The translations under genes and the position numbers were made by a program. From Candidatus Thermochlorobacteriaceae bacterium (GTDB taxonomy: Bacteria > Bacteroidota > Chlorobiia > Chlorobiales > Thermochlorobacteraceae): a stretch of DNA of 64,000 nucleotides. A model generated the notes under the pieces. It had not been told where the DNA came from. It did not search any database and worked only from the letters and a program-made list of their open reading frames with translations. This document shows positions 16,448-24,644 of the stretch, one piece after another; position 1 is the first letter of the stretch, and each line of letters begins with the position of its first letter. The stretch is taken from the NCBI GenBank assembly GCA_029263855.1, contig JAJUFC010000004.1:155051-219050 (forward strand). Reading direction: 5' to 3'.

Positions 16448-18307
16448 TTACTGCGCAGTTAGCCTTGAACGAATCTTTTGTGCGAGCGTTGCAAGCCTTT
16501 GGGCTTCGCTTGGGTTGCCGTGTGTATTGAGGTAGCGTGCCGTATTTGAAAGTTGCACCGACGCTGTTTGCAAAATGCCTTCTTCCAAGTGGTTGCGCGG
16601 CGTTGCCGAAAGAAACGAGTTGAGATGTTCAAGTCTACCTATTGGCAAGAGCGTATCTTGCCGACTTAATCGGAGCGCGAAGCCTTGCGGCACTTTCTTG
16701 TAAGCAATCCCAACTTCGGGCTCGGTCTGAACGACATCGGTAGTAAGATACACAGGGCGCGTGTCGATATTTTGTTCAACGAGCGAATTGAGCATTGCTA
16801 TCCAGCGCGTTTGTATACGCACTGTGTTGTATGGCTTTCCCGATTCAAACATCTCCAAATCTTCCAAAAACGCCTCTATTTCGGTTTTCGATTTTTCCGA
16901 AAGTTCAGGAAACGCCGTTTGCACTTTGCGCACATACCACGTGCGACGCAAGAGTTCTTTTTCAATCATCACCACATCGGGGCGATAGCCTTCGAAGCGT
17001 TGTAAATACCAAAACGCCGAGCAAAAATAATCCCACTGCGCTGAAAGCACGAGTGCGTTAGGCTCAAGCGACTCCAACATGGTTTTTGTGTAGTCGAGCA
17101 CCAGCGTCTCGTTGCGCTTGTTGTTGTGATTGAAGTTAATTGCAATCGCAACGAGCGGCAAGAGTAGGGAGAGCAAGGCGACTTCCTTTCGCTGTTGTGC
17201 TAAAAACAAAATGCCCATAGCGGCAAGTAAAATCAAGCCAAGAAACGCAAGCAGAAAATAGGAATCGGCATCATGCACGTTGTAATTGACAGCATAAAGC
17301 GCACTGCCAAACACCAAAAGCATAAAAAACCAAAACAGCGATTTCTCGACTCGAAACAACCGCACTGCGCCGTAAGTCGCGAGCGCGATTCCAACAAACG
17401 CCACTTCAAACGGCAAGAGCAAGAAGAACATCTTCGCTTGCGGTTGCCAATTGCCGTTGAAGAGGTTGACTTGATACTGCTTGCCGCTGACGTGGTAAAA
17501 AAACTTATCCAACCCGCGATGCACTTCACCCCAGTTGAACTCGGGCATCATGGCACTGCGAAGCGGCAAATAGAGGTAAAGGCTTAATCCCAACAAAAAT
17601 GGCAACGCCATCAGCGCAATGCCCACGAATGATTCTTTCGTGAATCCGAATCGGTGGAAGTAAAAGTAAAGCATAGCGGGAGCGAGCAAAATCATCGTCA
17701 AGTGATTGCAGAAGCCAAGCCCGAGCACTAGTGCCCAAATGAGCGCGTCTTTCGTTCTCACTTCTGTTGCTAGTGTGAAGCGCAGAAATAAGAGCATCGA
17801 GAGTGTGAGCATGACAAGGTGAAGCGAATAGACTTCAATGGCTGTCGCTTGTGCCCAAACCGTTCTTGAAAAGGCAAAGAGCCAACTTGCCACGAGCGCA
17901 ATCAGCACGAGGCTTTCGCGTTCAAGCGGCGCGATGGGCGCGCCTTCGTTCTTGGATTTTTTTTTCTTCGCATCTTTCAAAGCAAACGGTTGCCGTTCTT
18001 GAATCGCCGTCAAAAAAAACAGAGCGAGTTTGAAAAACAGCGTCGAGGCAACCGCCGCGCAGAACGCGGCAAAGAGATTGAGTTTGAAAATCACGGAGAA
18101 CGGAAGCGGCAGAAGCAACCACAAAAAGCCAAGAATGACGAACAGCGGATATCCCGTTGGGTGGGCGACGCCAAGCGAGGCACACGCCGCCGCTAATTCG
18201 CCTGAATCAGTGAAAGTAACGGACGGCGCGAGGGTTAGAAGATATACGGCAAATGGAATCAGAAATGCGAGTATTCTTGCGAAAGGCTCTTTGAAGAAAA
18301 TCTTCAT
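16448..18307 (-). CDS. DUF2723-family integral membrane glycosyltransferase (GT117-like)
   Basis: The 619-residue product starts with FLIPFAVYLLTLAPSVTFTDSGELA and continues with LGVAHPTGYPLFVILG, the hallmark of DUF2723. About ten hydrophobic helices follow, and the last ~200 residues are a soluble domain (ALVLSAQWDYFCSAFWYLQ, PDVVMIEKELLRRTWYV). DUF2723 is shared with human TMEM260, reported to be a protein O-mannosyltransferase, so a GT-C type enzyme using a lipid-linked sugar on the periplasmic side is likely. The D-S-G-E residues near position 33-36 are candidates for the catalytic site. The gene is 68 bp upstream of the flippase in the glycan locus. Confidence 0.85.
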   Translation of the reverse strand: MKIFFKEPFARILAFLIPFAVYLLTLAPSVTFTDSGELAAACASLGVAHPTGYPLFVILGFLWLLLPLPFSVIFKLNLFAAFCAAVASTLFFKLALFFLTAIQERQPFALKDAKKKKSKNEGAPIAPLERESLVLIALVASWLFAFSRTVWAQATAIEVYSLHLVMLTLSMLLFLRFTLATEVRTKDALIWALVLGLGFCNHLTMILLAPAMLYFYFHRFGFTKESFVGIALMALPFLLGLSLYLYLPLRSAMMPEFNWGEVHRGLDKFFYHVSGKQYQVNLFNGNWQPQAKMFFLLLPFEVAFVGIALATYGAVRLFRVEKSLFWFFMLLVFGSALYAVNYNVHDADSYFLLAFLGLILLAAMGILFLAQQRKEVALLSLLLPLVAIAINFNHNNKRNETLVLDYTKTMLESLEPNALVLSAQWDYFCSAFWYLQRFEGYRPDVVMIEKELLRRTWYVRKVQTAFPELSEKSKTEIEAFLEDLEMFESGKPYNTVRIQTRWIAMLNSLVEQNIDTRPVYLTTDVVQTEPEVGIAYKKVPQGFALRLSRQDTLLPIGRLEHLNSFLSATPRNHLEEGILQTASVQLSNTARYLNTHGNPSEAQRLATLAQKIRSRLTAQ

Positions 18308-18378
18308 TTCGGCAATGGTTGAAATTTTGTGCCGAAATTACATCAAAACATAAAGAACTCGAGATAAAAGCAATACTA

Positions 18379-19557
18379 TCAGGATTTTTGCGAAACGACC
18401 TCACGGCGATAAAATGGCTTTGGCGCGTTCTCGTGGTCGATGAGTACGTCTTTGGCGCGTCGCAGTTGCGGTTTGAGGTGTTTCGCTGTTGGACGTCGAA
18501 CGATTGCGGTAAAGTAGCCGAGCCGTTTAAGCCCGACCGCTCCCATCGCCAACGTCGCGCTGACAATTAAGCAAATCGCCGCCGCGCCACGCGAGCCGAG
18601 AGATTGCGTTACGAATACCGTTAAGAGCGCGGCAACGCACAGCGCGATGCTGACGCTGTAAATGCGCAAAACGGCGTGCTTGTGCGAAAGCCCGATGAAA
18701 AACATCAAGCGGTGATGAATATGCTCTCTATCCGCCTTGAACGGATGCGAGCCTGAAAGCATGCGGCGCGCGGGCGCAAGAAGCGTGTCAGCGATGGGAA
18801 ATCCTAATATCAAGACTTGAACCCAAACGATTGCGTCCGTTGCCGATGGCGCATGAAAGAGCGGCAGGCACGCCATTAAGTAGCCGATGAAGAGCGCGCC
18901 CGTGTCGCCCATAAAAATGCTTGCGGGGTTGAAGTTGTATCGCAAAAATCCGATTGTCGCTCCCGCAATCGCTGCGTATCCCAGAGCCAGTCCCACGTCG
19001 TTGTAAAGCATAGAGATGAGGGTCATCGTCGCCGCGCCGATTCCCGACACGCCGGCGGCAAGCCCGTCCAATCCGTCAATCAGATTCACCGCGTTGCAAA
19101 TGCCGACAATCCACGCAACCGTCAAGATCGAAGAGAACGGCTCCGCGAGCGCGATGTTTTCCCCAAATGGATTCAAGATTTCCGTGATGCGATGTTCTCC
19201 AAAAACAACGGTGAAGGCGGCAATCGCAATTTGAAGCGCGAACTTCGTTTTGAAGTTCAAATTCACGACATCGTCAAGCATTCCCGTCAAGCAGATGAGT
19301 GTCGCGCCCAAAAGCGCCGCCCAAAGTCCTTTGTCGATTAGTCGAGCAAATTCGGGGGAGAGCCAAAAACTGACAAGAAATGCCGCCATCGCGCCGAAAA
19401 ATATGGCGATCCCGCCCATCGTCGGAATCGTGCCTTTGTGAATTTTGCGCGATTCTGTGGAAGCGTCGCCGATGCGCAGTTTTATTGAAATCCGACGCGC
19501 GAGTGGGGTCAGCAAAACTACCGTCAAAAGAGCCACAAAAAGAGTGAAAACAAACAT
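18379..19557 (-). CDS. Undecaprenyl-phosphate sugar-1-phosphate transferase, WecA/TagO-like
   Basis: The 392-residue product has about ten membrane helices and the motifs of the polyprenyl-phosphate N-acetylhexosamine-1-phosphate transferase family: KIHKGTIPTMGGIAIF, LTGMLDDVVNLNFKTKFALQ, NAVNLIDGLDGLAAGVS, FMGDTGALFIGY and the HIHHRL histidine motif in the loop after DREH. It should start glycan synthesis by loading a sugar phosphate on undecaprenyl phosphate. The HIHHRL loop is typical of WecA and TagO rather than MraY. A C-terminal tail of about 50 basic residues is longer than usual. It lies 71 bp upstream of the DUF2723 gene and is the first gene of the locus in the window. Confidence 0.92.
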   Translation of the reverse strand: MFVFTLFVALLTVVLLTPLARRISIKLRIGDASTESRKIHKGTIPTMGGIAIFFGAMAAFLVSFWLSPEFARLIDKGLWAALLGATLICLTGMLDDVVNLNFKTKFALQIAIAAFTVVFGEHRITEILNPFGENIALAEPFSSILTVAWIVGICNAVNLIDGLDGLAAGVSGIGAATMTLISMLYNDVGLALGYAAIAGATIGFLRYNFNPASIFMGDTGALFIGYLMACLPLFHAPSATDAIVWVQVLILGFPIADTLLAPARRMLSGSHPFKADREHIHHRLMFFIGLSHKHAVLRIYSVSIALCVAALLTVFVTQSLGSRGAAAICLIVSATLAMGAVGLKRLGYFTAIVRRPTAKHLKPQLRRAKDVLIDHENAPKPFYRREVVSQKS

Positions 19558-19680
19558 AATTTGATTTGTTTGGTTCGCGTTGTGAGTAGATTAACCTCGA
19601 CTAAATGTTTTTGTTTTCTCTTTTGCTTTCACTGGCTTGACGGAAACAGCGAGGCTGGCGGGTCGCTGCGTTGAAAAGAT

Positions 19681-19714
19681 GAAGGGTTCTCCTCCATGAA
19701 AGGTTCTCCTCAAT
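19681..19714. repeat. Tandem 17-bp direct repeat
   Basis: Two adjacent 17-base units (19681-19697 and 19698-19714) share the pattern GAARGGTTCTCCTCMAT, differing at two positions. They sit in the 745-bp gap between two divergent transcription units, 124 bp upstream of the WecA-like gene and about 100 bp upstream of the symporter promoter. They could be a regulator-binding site. I see no coding sequence in 19558-19815. Confidence 0.5.
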
Positions 19715-19815
19715 TATTTTCAAATATACAACATGATTTTACATCCCACAAGCCGTTTGCAAGCGCGACGCGCCACACAATGTCGTTTTTTATTCGGCTT
19801 GGTTTAATTGAAAAC

Positions 19816-19844
19816 TTGACAAATCAAAAAAAAAATCTTATACT
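19816..19844 (+). promoter_or_regulatory. Strong sigma70-like promoter of the symporter operon
   Basis: TTGACA at 19816-19821 is followed after exactly 17 bases by TATACT at 19839-19844. The -35 is a perfect match and the -10 has five of six bases. The spacer contains a run of ten A. Transcription would start near 19851, giving a leader of about 450 nt before the first symporter gene. Confidence 0.7.
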
Positions 19845-19891
19845 CACGCAGTTCCAATCACAATGAGAATAGACAATTGACAATAATAACA

Positions 19892-20050
19892 ATGAGAACG
19901 ACTGCTGAAATTTTCTCCCGATTGTTTCCTACAAACTCGGTCTTGCTTGCGCTACCACGTGCTATTCGCGTTTGCTTTCATTCTCGCATCAACATTTTTG
20001 AAGTAGCCACTCGCGACAGTGAATGCGTCGCGTCCAAATTCTTTTCTTGA
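19892..20050 (+). CDS. Possible leader peptide of the symporter operon
   Basis: An ATG at 19892 opens a 52-codon frame (starting MRTTAEIFSRLF) within the long leader, about 40 nt downstream of the predicted transcription start. No clear ribosome binding site is visible and the product resembles nothing I know. It lies upstream of the terminator-like hairpin at 20154-20194, where a regulatory upstream frame would be expected. It may equally be a chance frame. Confidence 0.2.
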   Translation: MRTTAEIFSRLFPTNSVLLALPRAIRVCFHSRINIFEVATRDSECVASKFFS

Positions 20051-20153
20051 AAACAAACTTGCTCTTTTGCAGAGGCTTTGTTTTAGGGTTTGGCGTTTGT
20101 ATAAAAGGTTTCTGACCGACCCGCGAAAAGCCCGCTGTTTTTCTTTGAAGTCA

Positions 20154-20194
20154 CCGCTTTGTTTGGGTTCCATCAAAGCGGCTGGTCATTTTTT
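20154..20194 (+). terminator. Terminator-like hairpin inside the symporter leader (candidate attenuator)
   Basis: CCGCTTTG (20154-20161) and CAAAGCGG (20174-20181) form a perfect 8-bp stem with a 12-base loop, followed by CTGGTCA and a run of six T (20189-20194). A possible outer pairing GACC (20114-20117) with GGTC (20184-20187) could compete or extend it. It lies more than 100 bp upstream of the first gene in the same transcript, so it is placed to act as an attenuator or the expression platform of a riboswitch. Confidence 0.5.
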
Positions 20195-20302
20195 CAACAT
20201 TTTTCGTCGCAAGCGCGATTCGTTCGACAGAAGCCCATCAGTTAAAATTCTGTTCTTTGGTTTTAACGATTAACTAACAACAAAACGGAGGAACATAATC
20301 AA

Positions 20303-20614
20303 ATGGCAGAACTTCAGACAAAGGACGTTGAGACGACGCCGAAGGTCGCTCACGATCAGCAAACGCTTGAAAAATATTGGCATGAGAATCGCAACCTCGT
20401 CTTTACGATGCTCGGCATTTGGTTTGCGGTTACGTATCTCACCCAACTCTTTGCAAACGCGCTGAATGGTGTGGTCATCGCGGGGTTTCCGCTGGGTTAC
20501 TATATGGGCGGACAAGGCTCGCTCATCGCATTCGTAGTGATGATTTTTTACTACGCCAAAAAGATGAACGAAATCGACAAGAAGTATAATCTCGAAGAGG
20601 AGGAGGAAAATTAA
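20303..20614 (+). CDS. Small subunit of sodium/solute symporter (DUF4212)
   Basis: The 103-residue product has a polar N-terminus, two membrane helices (LVFTMLGIWFAVTYLTQLFA and SLIAFVVMIFYYAKKMN) and an acidic tail. The WHENRNLVF start and GFPLGYYMGGQGS between the helices are typical of DUF4212, the small partner always found before the VC_2705-type symporter. A strong ribosome binding site (GGAGGA) lies 10-15 nt upstream of the ATG. Its last codons (GAGGAGGA) supply the ribosome binding site of the large subunit, whose start comes 1 bp after its stop, so the two are translationally coupled. Confidence 0.9.
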   Translation: MAELQTKDVETTPKVAHDQQTLEKYWHENRNLVFTMLGIWFAVTYLTQLFANALNGVVIAGFPLGYYMGGQGSLIAFVVMIFYYAKKMNEIDKKYNLEEEEEN

Positions 20615-20615
20615 G

Positions 20616-22919
20616 ATGAAACTGCGTCAAATTTTCACTTATTACACGGTTGGCTTCGTCGCATTCACGGTCATTCTCGGGATTTTAGAAGCCTTGAAGT
20701 TGATCGACCTCAAAGGCATTGGATATGTCTTTATGGCATTCTCCGTATTGGTTTATGCGTTCATAGGCTTCGTAACGCGCACGAGCGACCCATCGGAGTA
20801 TTATGTCGCGGGTCGCGGCATTAACTCCATCTACAACGGAATGGCGACGGGGTCGGATTGGATGAGTGCCGCGTCGTTCATTTCAATGGCGGGCTTGCTG
20901 TTCGCGCTTGGGCATATGGGACTTGCCTACATTATGGGTTGGACGGGCGGCTATGTTTTGCTCGCGCTTTTGCTTGCGCCTTACCTTCGCAAGTTCGGTC
21001 AATACACCGTGCCGGACTTTCTCGGCACGCGATACGGCGGAAGCGGTGCGCGGGTCATCGGCATCATCTGCGCCATTCTCGTGTCGCTAACCTATCTTAC
21101 GGCGCAATTGACGGGCGTAGGCACGATTGTGTCGCGCTTTATCGGATTGCCATATGAACCCGGCGTGTTTATCGGGCTGGCGGGCGTGTTGGTTTGTTCG
21201 TTCTTAGGCGGAATGAGAGCGGTTACTTGGACGCAAGTGGCGCAATACATCATTCTAATTACCGCCTATCTCATTCCCGTCGTGGTGCTTTCCGCGAAGC
21301 TCTTTTTCATCCCCATTCCCGAATTAACCTACGGACAGATTTTGCAGCGCGTTTCGGTGATGGAAAAACAAATCGCAGGGAAAGACAATCCAAATCCCAA
21401 CAACATTCCCGCCGACGTGCTCAACAGCAAAATTGACCCTGCCAAAGAAAAAGAATCGCGCGACCTTTGGCTGAAAGACCTCGCAATGTATAAAGCCAAA
21501 CTTTCCAACGTAGATTCCGCGCTTGCCGCCGACAAAACTTCGCTCGAAGCCAAACTTGCCTCGCTTGCCGACGATAAAGTCGCTGAACGTCGCGCCGCGT
21601 TGGAAAAGCAAAAAGCCGACGCGCAAGCGATGATAAACGCACCGCAGCCTATCGATCCCAAAACCAAAAAGCCCGTGATGATGGACGCGGAGAAGTTGAA
21701 GGAACTCGAAGGCAAAATCGCTGATGCCGACAAGCAATTAGCCACGCTCGCTCCAGAGCGCGTAAAAGCCGAAAAGGAAAAAACGCAGAAGGCATCGGCG
21801 GCACTGCCTAAAAATGCCGAAGAAGCCAAAATCAAATGGAACGCGGCATTGGCGACGGCGACAGCGCAATCCAAACCGCCAAGCGATTATCTCACCATTC
21901 CGCCGTTTGTTTCCGCCGACGGAAAATCTTACCCAATGCTTCAATTTTTAGGGTTGATTTTCTGTTTGATGGTCGGCACGGCGGGCTTGCCTCACATCTT
22001 GACGCGCTATTACACGACCCCATCCGTAAAGCAAGCGCGTTCATCAGTGGGTTGGTCGCTCTTCTTCATTTTCTTGCTTTATTTCACGGCTCCAGCATAT
22101 GCCGCTTTTGCTCGCTACGAGGTGTTTGTGAACCTTGTAGGCGTTGAAATTGCAAACTTACCGAGTTGGATTGCCAGTTGGAAACTCGTCGGCTTGCTCG
22201 ACATCGTTGACAAAAACGGCGACGGCATCGTGCAGTTTGCCGATTTCATCATCAAATCGACGGACTTCGTGGTGCTTGCCACGCCTGAAATCGCAGGCTT
22301 GCCCGCCACGATTACGGGGCTTGTGATGGCAGGCGGTCTTGCTGCGGCACTCTCGACGGCGGACGGGCTCTTGCTCACGATTGCCAACGCCTTCTCGCAC
22401 GACCTCTATTACAAAATCATCAATCCGAGCGCGTCGGTTCAAACTCGCGTGTTGATTTCAAAAGTTCTGCTCGTGGTGGTCGCTATCATCGGCGCATCGA
22501 TTGCCGCCTTCGTGAAACTGCCCGTCATTGCGGCAACGGTCGCTTGGGCGTTCAGTTTCGCGGCTTCGTCGCTCTTCCCCGCCCTCGTGCTTGGAATTTG
22601 GTGGCGAAGAACAACGGGCATTGCGGCGATTTTGGGAATGGTGTCGGGTCTCGTGGTTTCCATCTCGTATTCCATTCTCAACTTCTTTTCAACGTCGCCG
22701 AACAATGCGCTTGGCTTTGCCCAACCGTTCAGCATTTTGAGCCTGCGCCATACGGAATCCGGCATGTTGGGGCTTCCCGTGGCGTTCATCGTCATCATCG
22801 TGGTTTCGCTCTTGACGCCTGCGCCTGACAAGAGCCTGCAAGACTTCGTCTACAGCGTCCGCTTCCCGAAAGGCGCGGAAAAAGGAAAAGAAGTCGAGTC
22901 TATCGGCGGCGCGGCATAG
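20616..22919 (+). CDS. Sodium:solute symporter large subunit, VC_2705/ActP-like, with coiled-coil insert
   Basis: The 767-residue product is a sodium/solute symporter of the family that takes up acetate or other small carboxylates (substrate not certain). Family marks include YYVAGRGINSIYNGMATGSDW near residues 65-88, FGQYTVPDFLGTRYGG, and GLPHILTRYYTT. A block of about 190 residues (about 245-435) rich in K, E, A and D interrupts the normal membrane core; it predicts as coiled coil and explains the unusual length (relatives have about 550-600). An EF-hand-like loop (DKNGDGIVQFAD, residues 532-543) precedes ATPEIAGLPATITGLVMAGG. It works with the small subunit just upstream; a porin gene follows. 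Confidence 0.9.
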   Translation: MKLRQIFTYYTVGFVAFTVILGILEALKLIDLKGIGYVFMAFSVLVYAFIGFVTRTSDPSEYYVAGRGINSIYNGMATGSDWMSAASFISMAGLLFALGHMGLAYIMGWTGGYVLLALLLAPYLRKFGQYTVPDFLGTRYGGSGARVIGIICAILVSLTYLTAQLTGVGTIVSRFIGLPYEPGVFIGLAGVLVCSFLGGMRAVTWTQVAQYIILITAYLIPVVVLSAKLFFIPIPELTYGQILQRVSVMEKQIAGKDNPNPNNIPADVLNSKIDPAKEKESRDLWLKDLAMYKAKLSNVDSALAADKTSLEAKLASLADDKVAERRAALEKQKADAQAMINAPQPIDPKTKKPVMMDAEKLKELEGKIADADKQLATLAPERVKAEKEKTQKASAALPKNAEEAKIKWNAALATATAQSKPPSDYLTIPPFVSADGKSYPMLQFLGLIFCLMVGTAGLPHILTRYYTTPSVKQARSSVGWSLFFIFLLYFTAPAYAAFARYEVFVNLVGVEIANLPSWIASWKLVGLLDIVDKNGDGIVQFADFIIKSTDFVVLATPEIAGLPATITGLVMAGGLAAALSTADGLLLTIANAFSHDLYYKIINPSASVQTRVLISKVLLVVVAIIGASIAAFVKLPVIAATVAWAFSFAASSLFPALVLGIWWRRTTGIAAILGMVSGLVVSISYSILNFFSTSPNNALGFAQPFSILSLRHTESGMLGLPVAFIVIIVVSLLTPAPDKSLQDFVYSVRFPKGAEKGKEVESIGGAA

Positions 22920-22934
22920 TTTTTTTTTCGCACT

Positions 22935-22969
22935 CCCTCCTCTCTCAAAAGGGGAGGGAAATTTTTTTT
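22935..22969 (+). terminator. Rho-independent terminator after the symporter
   Basis: CCCTCC (22935-22940) pairs with GGAGGG (22953-22958) across a 12-base loop and is followed by AAATTTTTTTT. It ends the symporter transcript, possibly partially, before the porin gene. Confidence 0.75.
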
Positions 22970-23030
22970 AGTCCCAATTAACAGTCCTGTAAATCAACAA
23001 ACAACAAAACTTTCTTAGGAGGAAAGCACA

Positions 23031-24494
23031 ATGAGAACTCTGCGAACGGTATTCGCACTTTTGGTTGCGGTAGTCACAATCAGCAACACGCTCTTCGGGC
23101 AAGGTATGGAGAAGTACGGCGGCGGCGCGCGCTTCAATTTGAACGAAGACAAATCCCACTACATTCGCTTTATTACTTGGGCGCAAATCTGGGCGCGCTA
23201 TCAACAAATGAACCCCGGCTCAACCGTAAATAGCAATCCCGCAGAATCCGCCACTGACATTGGCTTGCGACGCGGACGCTTCCTTGCCTACGGCTCCTTT
23301 GGTTCAGGCTCGCTCTTTATGTTCCACATCGGCATCAACAACCAAACCTTTTTGGGCGGCGGCGCTCCGGGAGAAGCAACGGGTCCAGCCAAAAAACCGC
23401 AACTCTTCATTCACGACATTTGGTATGAACAAAAGTTGGTTGACAAAGCCCTCTATCTCGGCTTTGGCTTGCACTATTGGTGGGGCATTTCGCGCGAAGC
23501 CAACGCAAGCACGCTCAACTTCCTCGCCCTCGACGCGCCGATTTACAACTGGCCGCTCATTGAAGCCACCGACCAATTCGCCCGCCAATACGGAATGTAT
23601 ATCAAAGGACAACTGTTTGAAGGAGCCTACGGACGCTTGGACTATCGCGCCCACATCAATAAACCCTTCAAGCCCGGCGCGGGACTTTCGTTGGGCGGCG
23701 CGCAAGCCAACATCTCTGGCACGGCAAATGCCTCCACGAACGTTCAAGCCAATTACAACCCGTTCAACAACACGCTCTCCTACGGCGCGTATCTGACGTG
23801 GCAGTTCTTGGACAACGAACCCGACGTGCTGCCCTTTGAAGTTGGAACATACTTAGGCACGAAGCGCGTCTTTGACATTGGCTTCGGCTTCTACTTCCAC
23901 CCCGAAGGCAGCGCCACGACGACCAATGGCACAATCCCCGGCAACACGGGCGTACGCCGCGACTCCATCACGACGCACGACCAACTCCTGCTTGGCTTCG
24001 ATATGTTCCTTGACTTGCCCTTCGGCGAAGGCGATAGCAAGAGCGCGTGGACGCTTTACTCCGTGCTTTACAAATACGACTTCGGTCCGAACTACATCCG
24101 CAACATTGCCATTATGCCTACCGCCGGTCTTAACACAGCGCCCGGCACGGTAACTTCTCTCAATGGCGCGGGCGCAGGGTATCCGCATCTCGGCACGGGC
24201 ATCATCTTCCGCACGGAAACGGGCTATTTGCTCTCCAAAAAGATTTTCAACTATGGCGGCAGATTGCAACCCTTCGCCACCATTAACTACATCGGCTTCG
24301 ATCGCTTGGCGGACAAAGGCATTATGTGGGAAGTTGGCGCAAACTATCTCATCGAAGGTCACCACGCAAAATACAGCGCGATGTGGCGGCAACGTCCCGT
24401 CTATCGCACCACCGATGCCGCAGGCAATTGGAAGTTAGATCCCGATGGCGGTAGCAAGGGCGAACTCATTTTCCAAGCGATGGTGTATTTCTAG
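23031..24494 (+). CDS. Outer-membrane porin-like beta-barrel protein
   Basis: The 487-residue product has a signal peptide (MRTLRTVFALLVAVVTISNTLFGQ) and then an alternating pattern of polar and hydrophobic residues with many aromatic girdle residues (HYIRFITWAQIWARYQQM, LYLGFGLHYWWGIS, YGMYIKGQLF), as in a beta-barrel. The RRGRFLAYGSFGSGSLFMF segment resembles phosphate-selective porins OprO/OprP and related Bacteroidota porins. It begins after a strong GGAGGA ribosome binding site. Its position behind the symporter suggests it lets the same solute across the outer membrane. The exact solute is unknown. Confidence 0.8.
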   Translation: MRTLRTVFALLVAVVTISNTLFGQGMEKYGGGARFNLNEDKSHYIRFITWAQIWARYQQMNPGSTVNSNPAESATDIGLRRGRFLAYGSFGSGSLFMFHIGINNQTFLGGGAPGEATGPAKKPQLFIHDIWYEQKLVDKALYLGFGLHYWWGISREANASTLNFLALDAPIYNWPLIEATDQFARQYGMYIKGQLFEGAYGRLDYRAHINKPFKPGAGLSLGGAQANISGTANASTNVQANYNPFNNTLSYGAYLTWQFLDNEPDVLPFEVGTYLGTKRVFDIGFGFYFHPEGSATTTNGTIPGNTGVRRDSITTHDQLLLGFDMFLDLPFGEGDSKSAWTLYSVLYKYDFGPNYIRNIAIMPTAGLNTAPGTVTSLNGAGAGYPHLGTGIIFRTETGYLLSKKIFNYGGRLQPFATINYIGFDRLADKGIMWEVGANYLIEGHHAKYSAMWRQRPVYRTTDAAGNWKLDPDGGSKGELIFQAMVYF

Positions 24495-24524
24495 AATTTC
24501 GTTTCGCGTGTTTGTTAAGGAGGG

Positions 24525-24561
24525 GCGCGGCGACGGGAGCCATCTTGTCGTCGCGCTTTTT
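24525..24561 (+). terminator. Rho-independent terminator after the porin gene
   Basis: GCGCGGCGAC (24525-24534) pairs with GTCGTCGCGC (24547-24556), ten pairs with one G-U, loop of 12, followed by TTTTTG. It lies 31 bp after the porin stop and before the convergent aconitase gene. Confidence 0.88.
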
Positions 24562-24644
24562 GTTTTGAATCCTTTGCGCAAAATAAAAAGGTTGAAACTG
24601 TTCGCTTCAACCTTTCAATTGTAATATGACCAAGTTCCAAACCC

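Noticed and set aside
21324..21874. Two minus-strand frames of 137 and 181 codons opposite the symporter insert
   Set aside because: They mirror the Ala/Lys/Glu-rich insert; neither has a start context or a recognisable protein.
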